Under the pieces are notes generated by a model. The model saw only the letters and a program-made list of their open reading frames with translations, made no database searches and was not told where the DNA came from. From Candidatus Ventricola intestinavium (lineage in GTDB: Bacteria > Bacillota > Clostridia > Christensenellales > Aristaeellaceae): 7,577 nt of DNA. Positions 1 through 6,718 of the stretch are shown here, piece after piece; positions within the stretch are counted from its first letter, which is position 1; every line of letters starts with the position of its first letter. Made by a program: the position numbers and the translations under genes. Where the stretch lies: positions 1 to 7,577 of the forward strand of contig DVMG01000201.1 in the NCBI GenBank assembly GCA_018715105.1, written 5' to 3'.

Positions 1-24
1 GATGACGATCAGCCGTCTTTGATC

Positions 25-1080
25 TTACAGCCCGATGAGCAGCGCGCCATGCAGCCCCATTTTCCCGGAGATCTCCTGCGGCACGGCCTGCGCCCCCTCA
101 TATCCGAGCGCGTCCAGCACGTCGCACATCGCCTGCTGCACAGGTGCTTTTCCAGCGACAAAGATATGCGGCTCGATCTGCACTCCTTCGTCTGGAGCGG
201 CGCCCAACGCGCTGCCCAGCCCATCGGGAACAGCGGTGCTCCATTCTTCTGCCCGGCTGGGCAGAAAAGCCCCCAACGCCTGCACATCCAGCGCCAGAGC
301 CGCTCCCAGCAGATAGGATTGAATCGCGGATGCGTGCTCTTTGCCCAGGGTATTCAGGATTCTGCCTGCAAACGCGGCCCTTCCCAATCCGCTGTGAGCG
401 CATTCCCATGCGCCCTCGCGGGCCATATCGCCGTCGTACGTTTCCGCGCTGGCAAAACCGCTTTGAACCGCATCGGCCAAAATCGTATGATGGGTCATCG
501 CATCGAGCAGTTCCCCGGAAATCGAGGTCATGCATCCGCGTATTCTTCCCTCCGCGTCCATGCGTACAAATTTGTTATGGGAGCCCGGCAGGATCAGCAC
601 CGTCTCTCCCTGGGGTCGGAGCAGATCGTAAAGGCCCATGGCTTCGGTTTCCTCTCCCCGCATCATGTCCATCATGCTGAAATTTTCCAGGGTCACACGC
701 CCCTCAAAATTGCGCACGCCGGGAATGAAAGCGATGGGAAACGGCGCAATTTCCGGGAAACACGCCTCCTTCACCGCCTTTTTCAAATCTCCCGCAGAGA
801 CCGGCGCGGCCACATGCGCAATCTCAAGCAGCCCCATGTTGCTTGTAATCATGCCATATGCCACACAGCGCTCCACATCCGCCATGCCCGCGCCGCATGC
901 CTCCAGCACGGAGGCTATGCTCCTGGCGAGCGTCTCCTTCAAATGTCCGTTGTGGCCGTCGATGGCCGTATGGCGGACTCCGCCCTCCGCCTTCACCGTG
1001 CCCAGCACGCGGCGTGTGCTGTCAAGCGCCGTCACGCGCAGGTTGGTCGTCCCGCAGTCAATCACCAGAATCACACGCAT
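25..1080 (-). CDS. dgoK: 2-dehydro-3-deoxygalactonokinase (DgoK family)
   Basis: Predicted cytoplasmic sugar-acid kinase that uses ATP to phosphorylate 2-keto-3-deoxygalactonate (KDGal) at O-6, the step before aldol cleavage in the De Ley-Doudoroff galactonate pathway. It has 351 residues, somewhat longer than the roughly 290-330 usual for DgoK. The N-terminal phosphate-binding motif is DCGTTNLR (residues 8-15). Family-typical blocks follow: MRGEETEAMGL (140-150), LPGSHNKFVR (164-173), and SISGELLDAM with HHTIL (187-201). A C-terminal ATPase-fold segment ends in GLHGALLIGL. I chose the ATG at 1080 over an upstream in-frame GTG at 1095 because GGGAGG lies 7 nt before it. The start overlaps the aldolase gene by 10 nt, so the two are probably translationally coupled. 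The assignment to the DgoK family is firm. Galactonate as the true substrate is inferred from the family and the neighbour; a related hexulosonate is possible. Confidence 0.88.
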   Translation of the reverse strand: MRVILVIDCGTTNLRVTALDSTRRVLGTVKAEGGVRHTAIDGHNGHLKETLARSIASVLEACGAGMADVERCVAYGMITSNMGLLEIAHVAAPVSAGDLKKAVKEACFPEIAPFPIAFIPGVRNFEGRVTLENFSMMDMMRGEETEAMGLYDLLRPQGETVLILPGSHNKFVRMDAEGRIRGCMTSISGELLDAMTHHTILADAVQSGFASAETYDGDMAREGAWECAHSGLGRAAFAGRILNTLGKEHASAIQSYLLGAALALDVQALGAFLPSRAEEWSTAVPDGLGSALGAAPDEGVQIEPHIFVAGKAPVQQAMCDVLDALGYEGAQAVPQEISGKMGLHGALLIGL

Positions 1081-1748
1081 GCCTTTTCCTCCCACTTGGC
1101 AATGGCCTGCGTAAACTCCCGCGCCCGTGCCTCGATAGCCGCATCGTCTCCGCTTTTCACCGCCCGGCTCAGCACAAGCTGGCCGCCCACGCCGAAACCG
1201 CAGACGCCCGCGTCAAGGAATTCCCCCACATTTTCCGGCTTTACGCCGCCCACCGCACTCATTGGGATATGGCGAAGCGGGGCGCGCACCGCCTTGATGT
1301 ATCCGATGCCCAGTTCCCCCGCCGGAAACAGCTTGACGATATCCGCGCCCGCTTCATGGGCCGCCACGATCTCCGTAGGGGTCAGCGCACCCGGCATGGA
1401 GACCATGCCAAGCTGCCGTGTGCGCCTGATCACGGCCAAATCCACGTGCGGGGAAATGACCAGGCGCGCCCCCGCCTCGTAAGCCGCCTCGACCTCCTGC
1501 ACGCTCAGCGCCGTGCCGCAGCCGACGAGCACGTTTTTTCCATAAAGCGCCACGGCGCGGCGGATTTTCTCTGCGTTTTCCTGCACGCACGCAGCCCTGT
1601 CATGGTCAAATGTGAATTCCAGCACCCGCACGCCCCCGCGCACAAGCGCGCTGACCACGCCTTCCAGCCGCTCCATTGGCACGCCGCGCAGGATGGCCAC
1701 AAGCCGCGCGCTGCGAACCGCCTCCAAGGCCTCCTGATGAGATTCCAT
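1071..1748 (-). CDS. eda: KDPG/KDPGal aldolase (2-dehydro-3-deoxy-6-phosphohexonate aldolase)
   Basis: Class I (Schiff-base) aldolase of the KDPG/KHG family, 225 residues, a usual length. It would cleave a 2-keto-3-deoxy-6-phosphohexonate to pyruvate and D-glyceraldehyde 3-phosphate in the cytoplasm. Visible motifs are AILRG (18-22), the catalytic Glu44 in LEFTFDHD, VGCGTALS (75-82), VISPHVD (97-103), MPGALTPTE (118-126), the Schiff-base Lys139 in DIVKLFPAG, and AVGGVKPENV (165-174). The ATG at 1748 is preferred over an ORF start at 1784 because GGAGGG sits 6 nt before it. The stop overlaps the start of the downstream kinase gene. The Arg after the catalytic Glu in E. coli Eda (Arg49) is Asp48 here, and the TGG motif around Eda Thr161 reads VGG, as in DgoA. 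With the kinase next door, this favours a galactonate (DgoA-type) role, but the gluconate-type or 4-hydroxy-2-oxoglutarate activity cannot be excluded. Confidence 0.88.
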   Translation of the reverse strand: MESHQEALEAVRSARLVAILRGVPMERLEGVVSALVRGGVRVLEFTFDHDRAACVQENAEKIRRAVALYGKNVLVGCGTALSVQEVEAAYEAGARLVISPHVDLAVIRRTRQLGMVSMPGALTPTEIVAAHEAGADIVKLFPAGELGIGYIKAVRAPLRHIPMSAVGGVKPENVGEFLDAGVCGFGVGGQLVLSRAVKSGDDAAIEARAREFTQAIAKWEEKACV

Positions 1749-1785
1749 AGGTTTCCCTCCTGTGTCCTTTCGTTCCCGGGTCAAA

Positions 1786-1802
1786 CCGGCTCATTCAGCC
1801 AG
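1786..1802 (-). other. small stem-loop in the pepV-eda gap
   Basis: On the minus strand CTGGCT and AGCCGG can pair around a GAATG loop, a 6-bp stem with one wobble pair, followed by TTTGA. It lies between the larger hairpin at 1818-1837 and the aldolase ribosome binding site at 1755-1760. The tail of this stem (CCGG) could instead pair with the CCGG that follows, so alternative folds exist. It could be a second weak terminator element or part of an untranslated leader, but a stem this short can arise by chance. Confidence 0.2.
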
Positions 1803-1817
1803 CATTCAAACAGGGGT

Positions 1818-1837
1818 CCCGAAGCACACGCTTCGGG
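1818..1837 (-). terminator. hairpin after the dipeptidase gene, possible terminator
   Basis: A perfect 8-bp inverted repeat, CCCGAAGC and GCTTCGGG, encloses a 4-nt loop. It begins 9 nt after the dipeptidase stop codon. The stem can be extended on the minus strand through GGG/CCC with a bulged A, and further with A-rich sequence on one side and GTTTG on the other. The U-tract after the stem is poor on the minus strand. On the plus strand a TTTTT run follows, but six bases away. It probably separates the dipeptidase transcript from the aldolase-kinase pair, fully or by partial termination; the lack of a clear U-run keeps the call tentative. Confidence 0.45.
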
Positions 1838-1846
1838 CCCTCCTTT

Positions 1847-3220
1847 TTATGCGCAGAGCGCCACAATGGCATAGGCATAGATGCGGGCGGCCTTGGCAAA
1901 GTTGGCCAAATCAATGCTCTCATCGGCCTGATGCTCCAGTTCCAGATCTCCCGGGAAGAGCATGCCGTAGGCTACGCCCTCTTTCAGATGGCGCGCATAG
2001 GTGCCGCCGCCGATGGCAAACGGCCTGGCCTTTTCCCCCGTGATGCTGTTATAGACATCCATCAGCCGCGTCACCAGCTGGGAGCTCTCCGGCACATGAT
2101 GGGGATGGCTCGGATGCGTGGGCTCCATGACAAAGCCCGCCGGAGCCAGGCGCTTTTGCACGGTGCTGCTGATCGTTTTGTCATCAAAGAACACCGGATA
2201 CCGGCAGTCAAATGTCACGCTCAGCCGGCCGTCCCCGGCAAAAAGCAGGCCCAGGTTGATGGTCAGCGGCCCGGAAACCGCATCGCTTCCGGCAATCCCC
2301 AGGTTTACGCCCGCGTCTCCTTCGCCCGCGGCCTCGTCAAGCAGGGCGACCGGCGCGCCGCCGATGCCCAGCCTGTGCAGCACGGCAAGCAGCATCTTCG
2401 CGGCATTCTTGCCCTTTTCCGGCGTGGAGGCATGCGCCGGCACACCGGTGAAAATCAGGCGGGTATTGCCGCCTTCAAGCGCTGTTTCAAGCTGGCAGTC
2501 CTCGTCCTCCACGTCAAAGGCGTCGGCCGCCGCCTCTCTCCAGTCTCCTTTCAGCAGAGCCGCCGCCGTGCCGGGCACCACGTTGCAGCGTGTGCCGCAG
2601 GCGATTTCAAGAAGCCGCTCATCGCCGAGCGGGGCGTCCAGCTTCATCTGCAGGAGGCCCTTTTCGGTGTTGATCAGCGGGAAATTGGCGTCCGGGGAGA
2701 ATCCCTTTTCCGGCAGGCCGATCTTCTTTTCGTAATATTCAAGATCCTTCATGCCGCATTCTTCGTCGCAGCCCAGGATCAGACGGCAGCGTTTGACAAG
2801 CGGAATGCCCGCATCCAGGATCGCCTTCATGGCAAAAAGGGCCGCCACGCCGGGGCCTTTGTCATCGCTTGTGCCGCGGCCCACCATGCGCCCGCCGACA
2901 ATTTCGGCTCCATAGGGATCATGGTGCCATCCGTCCCCTTCCGGCACGACATCCAGGTGCGCCAGCACGGCGATCACGTCCTCCCCTTCGCCGATCTCCG
3001 TATCGCAGCAATAGCCGTCCACATCGCGCGGGGTCATGCCCAGGCGGGCGATATCCTCCATCGCCGTATCCAGGGCGCGGCGGACCGCCTCGCCAAACGG
3101 CGCATGGGGCGCGGTTTGGTCAGAGCGCACGCTCGGCACGCGGATCCAGCGGGCAAGCGTATCGATCATGTCCGGTTCCAGCGCTTTGAGCGCCGCATCG
3201 AGCTTTGGGTTAAGTTGCAT
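1847..3220 (-). CDS. pepV: M20-family dipeptidase (PepV / Xaa-His dipeptidase type)
   Basis: Predicted cytoplasmic di-zinc peptidase of family M20 that hydrolyses dipeptides with a free N-terminus, supplying amino acids from imported peptides. It has 457 residues, close to the 470 of Lactobacillus PepV. His88 in AHLDVVPEGDGW, the Asp119-Asp120 pair in GRGTSDDKGP, Glu153 and Glu154 in CDEECG, Asp177 in FSPDANFP, and His430 in LELEHQADE match the metal ligands and catalytic Glu of PepV. The lid-domain His263 (VPAHAST) and the GGGTYARH segment (404-411) are also present. I chose the ATG at 3220 because AAAGGAG lies 7 nt upstream; the upstream in-frame extension to 3253 has no such support. No signal peptide is visible. 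The gene follows the C-S lyase gene by 63 nt with no clear terminator or promoter between them, so co-transcription is likely. The family call is firm; the exact dipeptide preference is not readable from sequence. Confidence 0.9.
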   Translation of the reverse strand: MQLNPKLDAALKALEPDMIDTLARWIRVPSVRSDQTAPHAPFGEAVRRALDTAMEDIARLGMTPRDVDGYCCDTEIGEGEDVIAVLAHLDVVPEGDGWHHDPYGAEIVGGRMVGRGTSDDKGPGVAALFAMKAILDAGIPLVKRCRLILGCDEECGMKDLEYYEKKIGLPEKGFSPDANFPLINTEKGLLQMKLDAPLGDERLLEIACGTRCNVVPGTAAALLKGDWREAAADAFDVEDEDCQLETALEGGNTRLIFTGVPAHASTPEKGKNAAKMLLAVLHRLGIGGAPVALLDEAAGEGDAGVNLGIAGSDAVSGPLTINLGLLFAGDGRLSVTFDCRYPVFFDDKTISSTVQKRLAPAGFVMEPTHPSHPHHVPESSQLVTRLMDVYNSITGEKARPFAIGGGTYARHLKEGVAYGMLFPGDLELEHQADESIDLANFAKAARIYAYAIVALCA

Positions 3221-3283
3221 GGGAATTCTCCTTTCATCAGCAGGCCGGCACATCGGGCCGGGATTTCAAGGGCCGTCATCCAT

Positions 3284-4459
3284 TCATCCGAGCACGGTTG
3301 CCAGGCGTTCCATCGCCGCTTCCAGCTGAGCGCGGGGGCAGCCGATATTCAGCCGGACAAATCCACGCCCGTGTTCGCCGAAAAACAGCCCGTCGTTGAC
3401 CTTGACATGCGCTCCAAGCAGCGCCTTCATCAGCTGCTCCTGCTCCATGCCAAGCGCACGGCAGTCAAGCCACATCAGATACGTCGCCTCCAGCGGAGCG
3501 ATGCGCACGCGGGGCATATGTTCCTTGGCATAGCGCAGCACAAAATCCCTGTTCTGCGCCAGGTAATCGATCAGGCCATCCAGCCAGGCGTCACATCCCG
3601 TGTATGCCGCACGGGTGGCCGCCAGGGCAAAAGCGTTGCCGCTTTTGACGCCGCAGGCGTTCATCTCCCTTTCAAGATTTCCGCGCATCTCTTCGTTCAG
3701 GCAGACAATGGCGCTCTGCTGGAGGCCTGCAATGTTAAACGTCTTGCTGGCCGCGCAGAGCATCACGCTGATCGCCTGGGCCCCCTCCACGGAGAGCACG
3801 CTGTGATGTGTATGGGGCGCAAAGACGAAATCCGCGTGAATCTCGTCGCAGATCAGCGGCGCCGCATAGCGCCGGCACAGCGCGACAAGGGCTTCCAGCT
3901 CTTCACGGGTCCACGCACGGCCGCAGGGATTGTGCGGCGAGCAGAACATGACCGCCCTGGCCTCTCCCGAGGCGAGCTTTTCCTCCATATCCGCGAGGTC
4001 GAGCGTATAGCGGCCGGATTCATCGGTGCGAAGCGGGCTTTCCACAATCCTGCGCCCGTTATCCCGGATGGAAGCAAAGAACGGCCCATACACCGGCGGA
4101 TTGATGAGCACGCCGTCGCCCGGCTGCGTCAGCGTGCGCACGCACAGGCGCAGCCCCGTGACCACGCACGGGCTCATCAGCACGGCGCCCGCGGGGATAT
4201 TCAGCCCATGGCGGCGCGCCCAGTAATCGCGCAGGGCTTTTTCATCCGCTTCCCCGCTGATGGTATATCCCCATGTGCCATGAGCAAGCACATCCGCCAG
4301 CGTATGCTGCACCGCGGGCGGAGAAGGGAAGTCCATATCCGCCACCCACATGGGAATCATGTCCGGATCCCCTGTTTCGCTGTGCATGCCGTCCCACTTT
4401 TCACAGTCCGTTCCGATTCGGTAAACCCCCGCATCAAAGTACGCCCGGTCATATTCCAT
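3284..4459 (-). CDS. patB: PatB/MalY-type PLP-dependent C-S lyase (cystathionine beta-lyase family aminotransferase)
   Basis: Fold-type I PLP enzyme of the MalY/PatB subfamily, 391 residues, the normal length. Members cleave the C-S bond of cystathionine or cysteine conjugates, giving a thiol (for example homocysteine), pyruvate and ammonia; some also act as aminotransferases. Visible signatures are IPMWVADMDFPSPPAV (35-50), GYTISG (64-69), NPPVYGPF (120-127), FCSPHNPCGR with Asn177 (172-181), CDEIHADFV with the PLP-ring Asp205 (204-212), the Schiff-base Lys239 in AASKTFNIAGLQQS, and the carboxylate-binding Arg369 in VRLNIGCPR. The ATG at 4459 is chosen over a longer ORF to 4669, because AAGGAGG lies 9 nt before it and the extension reads as out-of-frame membrane-gene sequence. 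The start overlaps the end of the membrane-protein gene by 11 nt, suggesting coupled translation. Methionine synthesis or sulfur amino acid breakdown is the likely role; the true substrate is uncertain. Confidence 0.9.
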   Translation of the reverse strand: MEYDRAYFDAGVYRIGTDCEKWDGMHSETGDPDMIPMWVADMDFPSPPAVQHTLADVLAHGTWGYTISGEADEKALRDYWARRHGLNIPAGAVLMSPCVVTGLRLCVRTLTQPGDGVLINPPVYGPFFASIRDNGRRIVESPLRTDESGRYTLDLADMEEKLASGEARAVMFCSPHNPCGRAWTREELEALVALCRRYAAPLICDEIHADFVFAPHTHHSVLSVEGAQAISVMLCAASKTFNIAGLQQSAIVCLNEEMRGNLEREMNACGVKSGNAFALAATRAAYTGCDAWLDGLIDYLAQNRDFVLRYAKEHMPRVRIAPLEATYLMWLDCRALGMEQEQLMKALLGAHVKVNDGLFFGEHGRGFVRLNIGCPRAQLEAAMERLATVLG

Positions 4460-6152
4460 GATCCAGTTCCTCCTTGTTTTTCTTTCGATGATCCCCGCGG
4501 CCTTCGCCGGCCGCAGGGCGGGCAAAGAACACGGGCAACGTGCAGATAAAGGGATATAGATACCGGCCCTGCATGACGGGCCCCAGCAGATAGGTGCCCC
4601 AGAGCAGGAGGGGCAAAAGCAGCATGGCCAGATGCTTTCCGTCCCCCGCGTACATCGCACGCAGCACAAAAAACAGCATCAGCCAGATGGTCAGGCCGGC
4701 GTTAAACACCCAGCGCAGCAGGGGAATCCCCGCGGCCCCCGTAGACCAGATATTTTGGTCAAGATACGCACGCAGCGTGCGGAAGCGCCCCGGTTGGACG
4801 ATGGGCTCCTGGCCGAACGGTTCGGTCAGCACGCCGCTGTTCAGCCCTGTTTCGATATAAAGAGCGGAGCTGTGATACGTCTCATATGGATAAAGAAAAG
4901 GCAGCGCTGTATTCAGAAACGCATCCAGGTAAACAGCCGGACATTTTACGCCCACGGACAGCCACAGCCGGGCAAAGCGCATCGGATCCTCCTCAAATGC
5001 CTCCGTGTTGAACGTATACTTGACCGGATCCGCCAGCGTCGGATCGTATCGGAGATATCCCTGATCCAGAAAAAAGGCATCCATCGCCTCGCGCTCCTGC
5101 CCCGTGAAGCTCTGCGGCGCATCCCGCCAGGCGCGGGAAAGCTGCTGCATCGGCACGCAGAGCATCTCCCGCACGTTGCCGCGCGCGGTGCCGGTCAGGC
5201 GGCACAACCCTTCATTGACACCCAGGCACAAAACGGCCGCCAGCAGCGCGCAAAGGCCGATTCGCCGCATCCCCCTGCCGCACAGCAGCAGCACGAGGAG
5301 CCAGACGGCCAGCGCATAAATCATGTTGTTGCGCAGCAGGCAGGCCAGCGCCCCGCTGATCGTCAGCTCGGCTCCCAGCCGGAAGGAAACCCGTTTCCCC
5401 CGCACCGCCTCCAGGCATCGTGTCATGAAGAGCGCAAAAAAAGCCGAAAACAACACATCCTTGGTGCAGTTGCTGGCAAAGACCATGTGATAGGGAAACA
5501 GGCAGAAAAACGCGACGGCCAGGCACGCCGCTCTTCGCGAACAGCTGCGCGACAGGGAAGCGCAGCTCCGCGCAAAGCAGGCCGATACGAGCGTCATCTG
5601 AATCAGCGTATACAGCAGCGCACAGCGTTCAAAGGATTGGAAAATGGGATAGGCGGACAGGCACATCCGCAAAAGCAGCGTATGCACAAGCGGATGAAAC
5701 ATATCGTATTCCCCCGATGCGATCTGCAGCGTCTGCGTCTGCGTATCGTATGTGAATGAGCCGGGATATTCGATCAGAAACATCGGCACGTAGCAGCAAA
5801 AAATCAGGCAGAATGCGCCGAATGCGCAAAACGGCTTGGCCGGCGCCAGGGATGCCGCCTCCCCGCGCGCCTTTCGCTCCGGCATCCGCACATCCAGCAG
5901 AATCCACAGCGCAGCCAGCGCCAGAGGATACGCCAGGCAAAAGCGCACAGCCGTTGCCATCGGTTGCGTCGCGCCGCTTTGGTCAATCTGCGATCCCAGC
6001 GCAAAGAGCATGGCATAAAGAGCGGCCCCCGCAAACCGGACGGCCGCTTTGCGCCGCAGCGTTCTCTTCTCTATCTCAGCGCCCAATTGGCTTAGCCCCC
6101 AGTCAGATCGGCCCGCCGGACGGGCGCTTCTTGGATGCATCGGATGACCCAA
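4449..6152 (-). CDS. polytopic membrane protein, GT-C glycosyltransferase-like (DUF6020 type)
   Basis: Integral membrane protein of 567 residues with about 12-14 predicted hydrophobic segments (for example 36-54, 68-88, 107-127, 178-196, 209-225, 262-292, 297-314, 396-420, 483-500, 507-526, 529-545). A large, probably external, loop spans about 318-395. The YPGSFTYDTQTQ motif (129-140), with an acidic residue after an early helix, and the late MQGRYLYPF (527-535) resemble GT-C glycosyltransferases that use polyprenyl-phosphate sugars. This layout fits the DUF6020 family of Clostridia. The function is therefore guessed as sugar transfer in envelope glycan synthesis. The C-terminus is short, charged and probably cytoplasmic. 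Twenty-two Cys residues, 20 of them before residue 335, are unusual. The start is uncertain: TTG at 6152 has GGGAGGG 6 nt upstream, while the ATG at 6140 has none at normal spacing. Both lie within the methyltransferase gene. The family is likely; the biochemical role is unproven. Confidence 0.75.
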   Translation of the reverse strand: MGHPMHPRSARPAGRSDWGLSQLGAEIEKRTLRRKAAVRFAGAALYAMLFALGSQIDQSGATQPMATAVRFCLAYPLALAALWILLDVRMPERKARGEAASLAPAKPFCAFGAFCLIFCCYVPMFLIEYPGSFTYDTQTQTLQIASGEYDMFHPLVHTLLLRMCLSAYPIFQSFERCALLYTLIQMTLVSACFARSCASLSRSCSRRAACLAVAFFCLFPYHMVFASNCTKDVLFSAFFALFMTRCLEAVRGKRVSFRLGAELTISGALACLLRNNMIYALAVWLLVLLLCGRGMRRIGLCALLAAVLCLGVNEGLCRLTGTARGNVREMLCVPMQQLSRAWRDAPQSFTGQEREAMDAFFLDQGYLRYDPTLADPVKYTFNTEAFEEDPMRFARLWLSVGVKCPAVYLDAFLNTALPFLYPYETYHSSALYIETGLNSGVLTEPFGQEPIVQPGRFRTLRAYLDQNIWSTGAAGIPLLRWVFNAGLTIWLMLFFVLRAMYAGDGKHLAMLLLPLLLWGTYLLGPVMQGRYLYPFICTLPVFFARPAAGEGRGDHRKKNKEELDHGI

Positions 6153-6718
6153 TATCCGCCCTCCCGCTCAAGCACGTCCGCCTGCCCGTACAGCTCCCTG
6201 AGAAATGTAAGCGCGCTTGGCGCTCCCTGCTGCTTGCGGATGACCAGATAAAGCGCCCCTCCGGGCTTTAAATGCGCCTTCGCGTCCTCAAATATCCTGT
6301 AAATGACCTTTTTCCCCGCGCGGATAGGCGGATTGGTGATGACCGCGTCAAACATTCCTTCGATCTTTTCAAACCCATCGGAAAGCACGGCGCGGGCCTG
6401 CATCCCGTTTCTTTGAACATTGCGCTCCGCAAGCGCCAGGGCGCGTTCATTGACATCCGCCATGGTCATGCGCACGTCCGGATGCGCGGCAAGCGTCAGC
6501 ACCGTCATCGCGCCCCAGCCGCAGCCCATGTCCAGCACATCTCCCTGCATCGCATCCGGCAGGCACCGGCACAAAAGCTCGCTGCCCGGATCGACATGCT
6601 GTTTGGAAAAGACGCCCGCATCGGTGTCAAAGCAGAGCGTTCTTCCCCCGAAAACACAGGAAAAACTGCGCGCCTCATGGTCGCTCTGGGGGACGGCCGT
6701 GTAATAATGGTCAGCCAT
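6092..6718 (-). CDS. class I SAM-dependent methyltransferase, RsmC/YbxB-like
   Basis: Small methyltransferase of 208 residues matching the C-terminal catalytic (MTS) domain of RsmC, as in the short Firmicute YbxB-type proteins. E. coli RsmC makes N2-methylguanosine at G1207 of 16S rRNA. The SAM-binding motif I is VLDMGCGWGA (61-70), the acidic end of strand 2 is MADVNERALALAERN (86-100), and the catalytic-type motif IV is NPPIRAGK (129-136), typical of N-methylation of an exocyclic base amine. The N-terminal FDTDAGVFSKQHVDPGSELL (30-49) is also characteristic of RsmC. The ATG at 6718 has AGGAGG 6 nt upstream and overlaps the pseudouridine synthase stop by 8 nt, so translation is probably coupled. 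The N-terminal non-catalytic domain of gamma-proteobacterial RsmC is absent, which is normal for Gram-positives. An rRNA guanine target is likely; the exact nucleotide is inferred. Confidence 0.85.
   Translation of the reverse strand: MADHYYTAVPQSDHEARSFSCVFGGRTLCFDTDAGVFSKQHVDPGSELLCRCLPDAMQGDVLDMGCGWGAMTVLTLAAHPDVRMTMADVNERALALAERNVQRNGMQARAVLSDGFEKIEGMFDAVITNPPIRAGKKVIYRIFEDAKAHLKPGGALYLVIRKQQGAPSALTFLRELYGQADVLEREGGYWVIRCIQEAPVRRADLTGG
6159..6165 (-). promoter_or_regulatory. ribosome binding site supporting a TTG start of the membrane gene
   Basis: The minus strand reads GGGAGGG, then a 6-nt spacer, then TTG at 6152. The next in-frame ATG at 6140 is 18 nt from the same site, too far for normal use. 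Because the motif also encodes Glu-Gly within a well-formed methyltransferase tail, it may be incidental. Confidence 0.4.

Noticed and set aside
1..24. GACGG/TCGTC imperfect stem after the kinase stop
   Set aside because: It is short, includes a G-T pair and is cut by the window edge, so a terminator cannot be supported.
19..1482. 487-residue open frame on the plus strand
   Set aside because: It is antisense to the kinase and aldolase genes, both clearly real, and its product has biased composition and no motif.
3245..3261. CCGGC/GCCGG inverted repeat between the lyase and dipeptidase genes
   Set aside because: The stem is only 5 bp with a 7-nt loop and no U-tract on either strand, so it does not support a terminator call.
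1931..4549. 872-residue open frame on the plus strand
   Set aside because: It lies antisense to the dipeptidase and C-S lyase genes, which carry complete family motifs. The translation is rich in His, Arg, Gln and Ala with no recognisable domain, as expected for the complement of GC-rich genes.
4632..5759. 375-residue open frame on the plus strand
   Set aside because: It is antisense to the membrane-protein gene. The product is Arg/Gln/His-rich and resembles no protein family; no suitable start context was seen.
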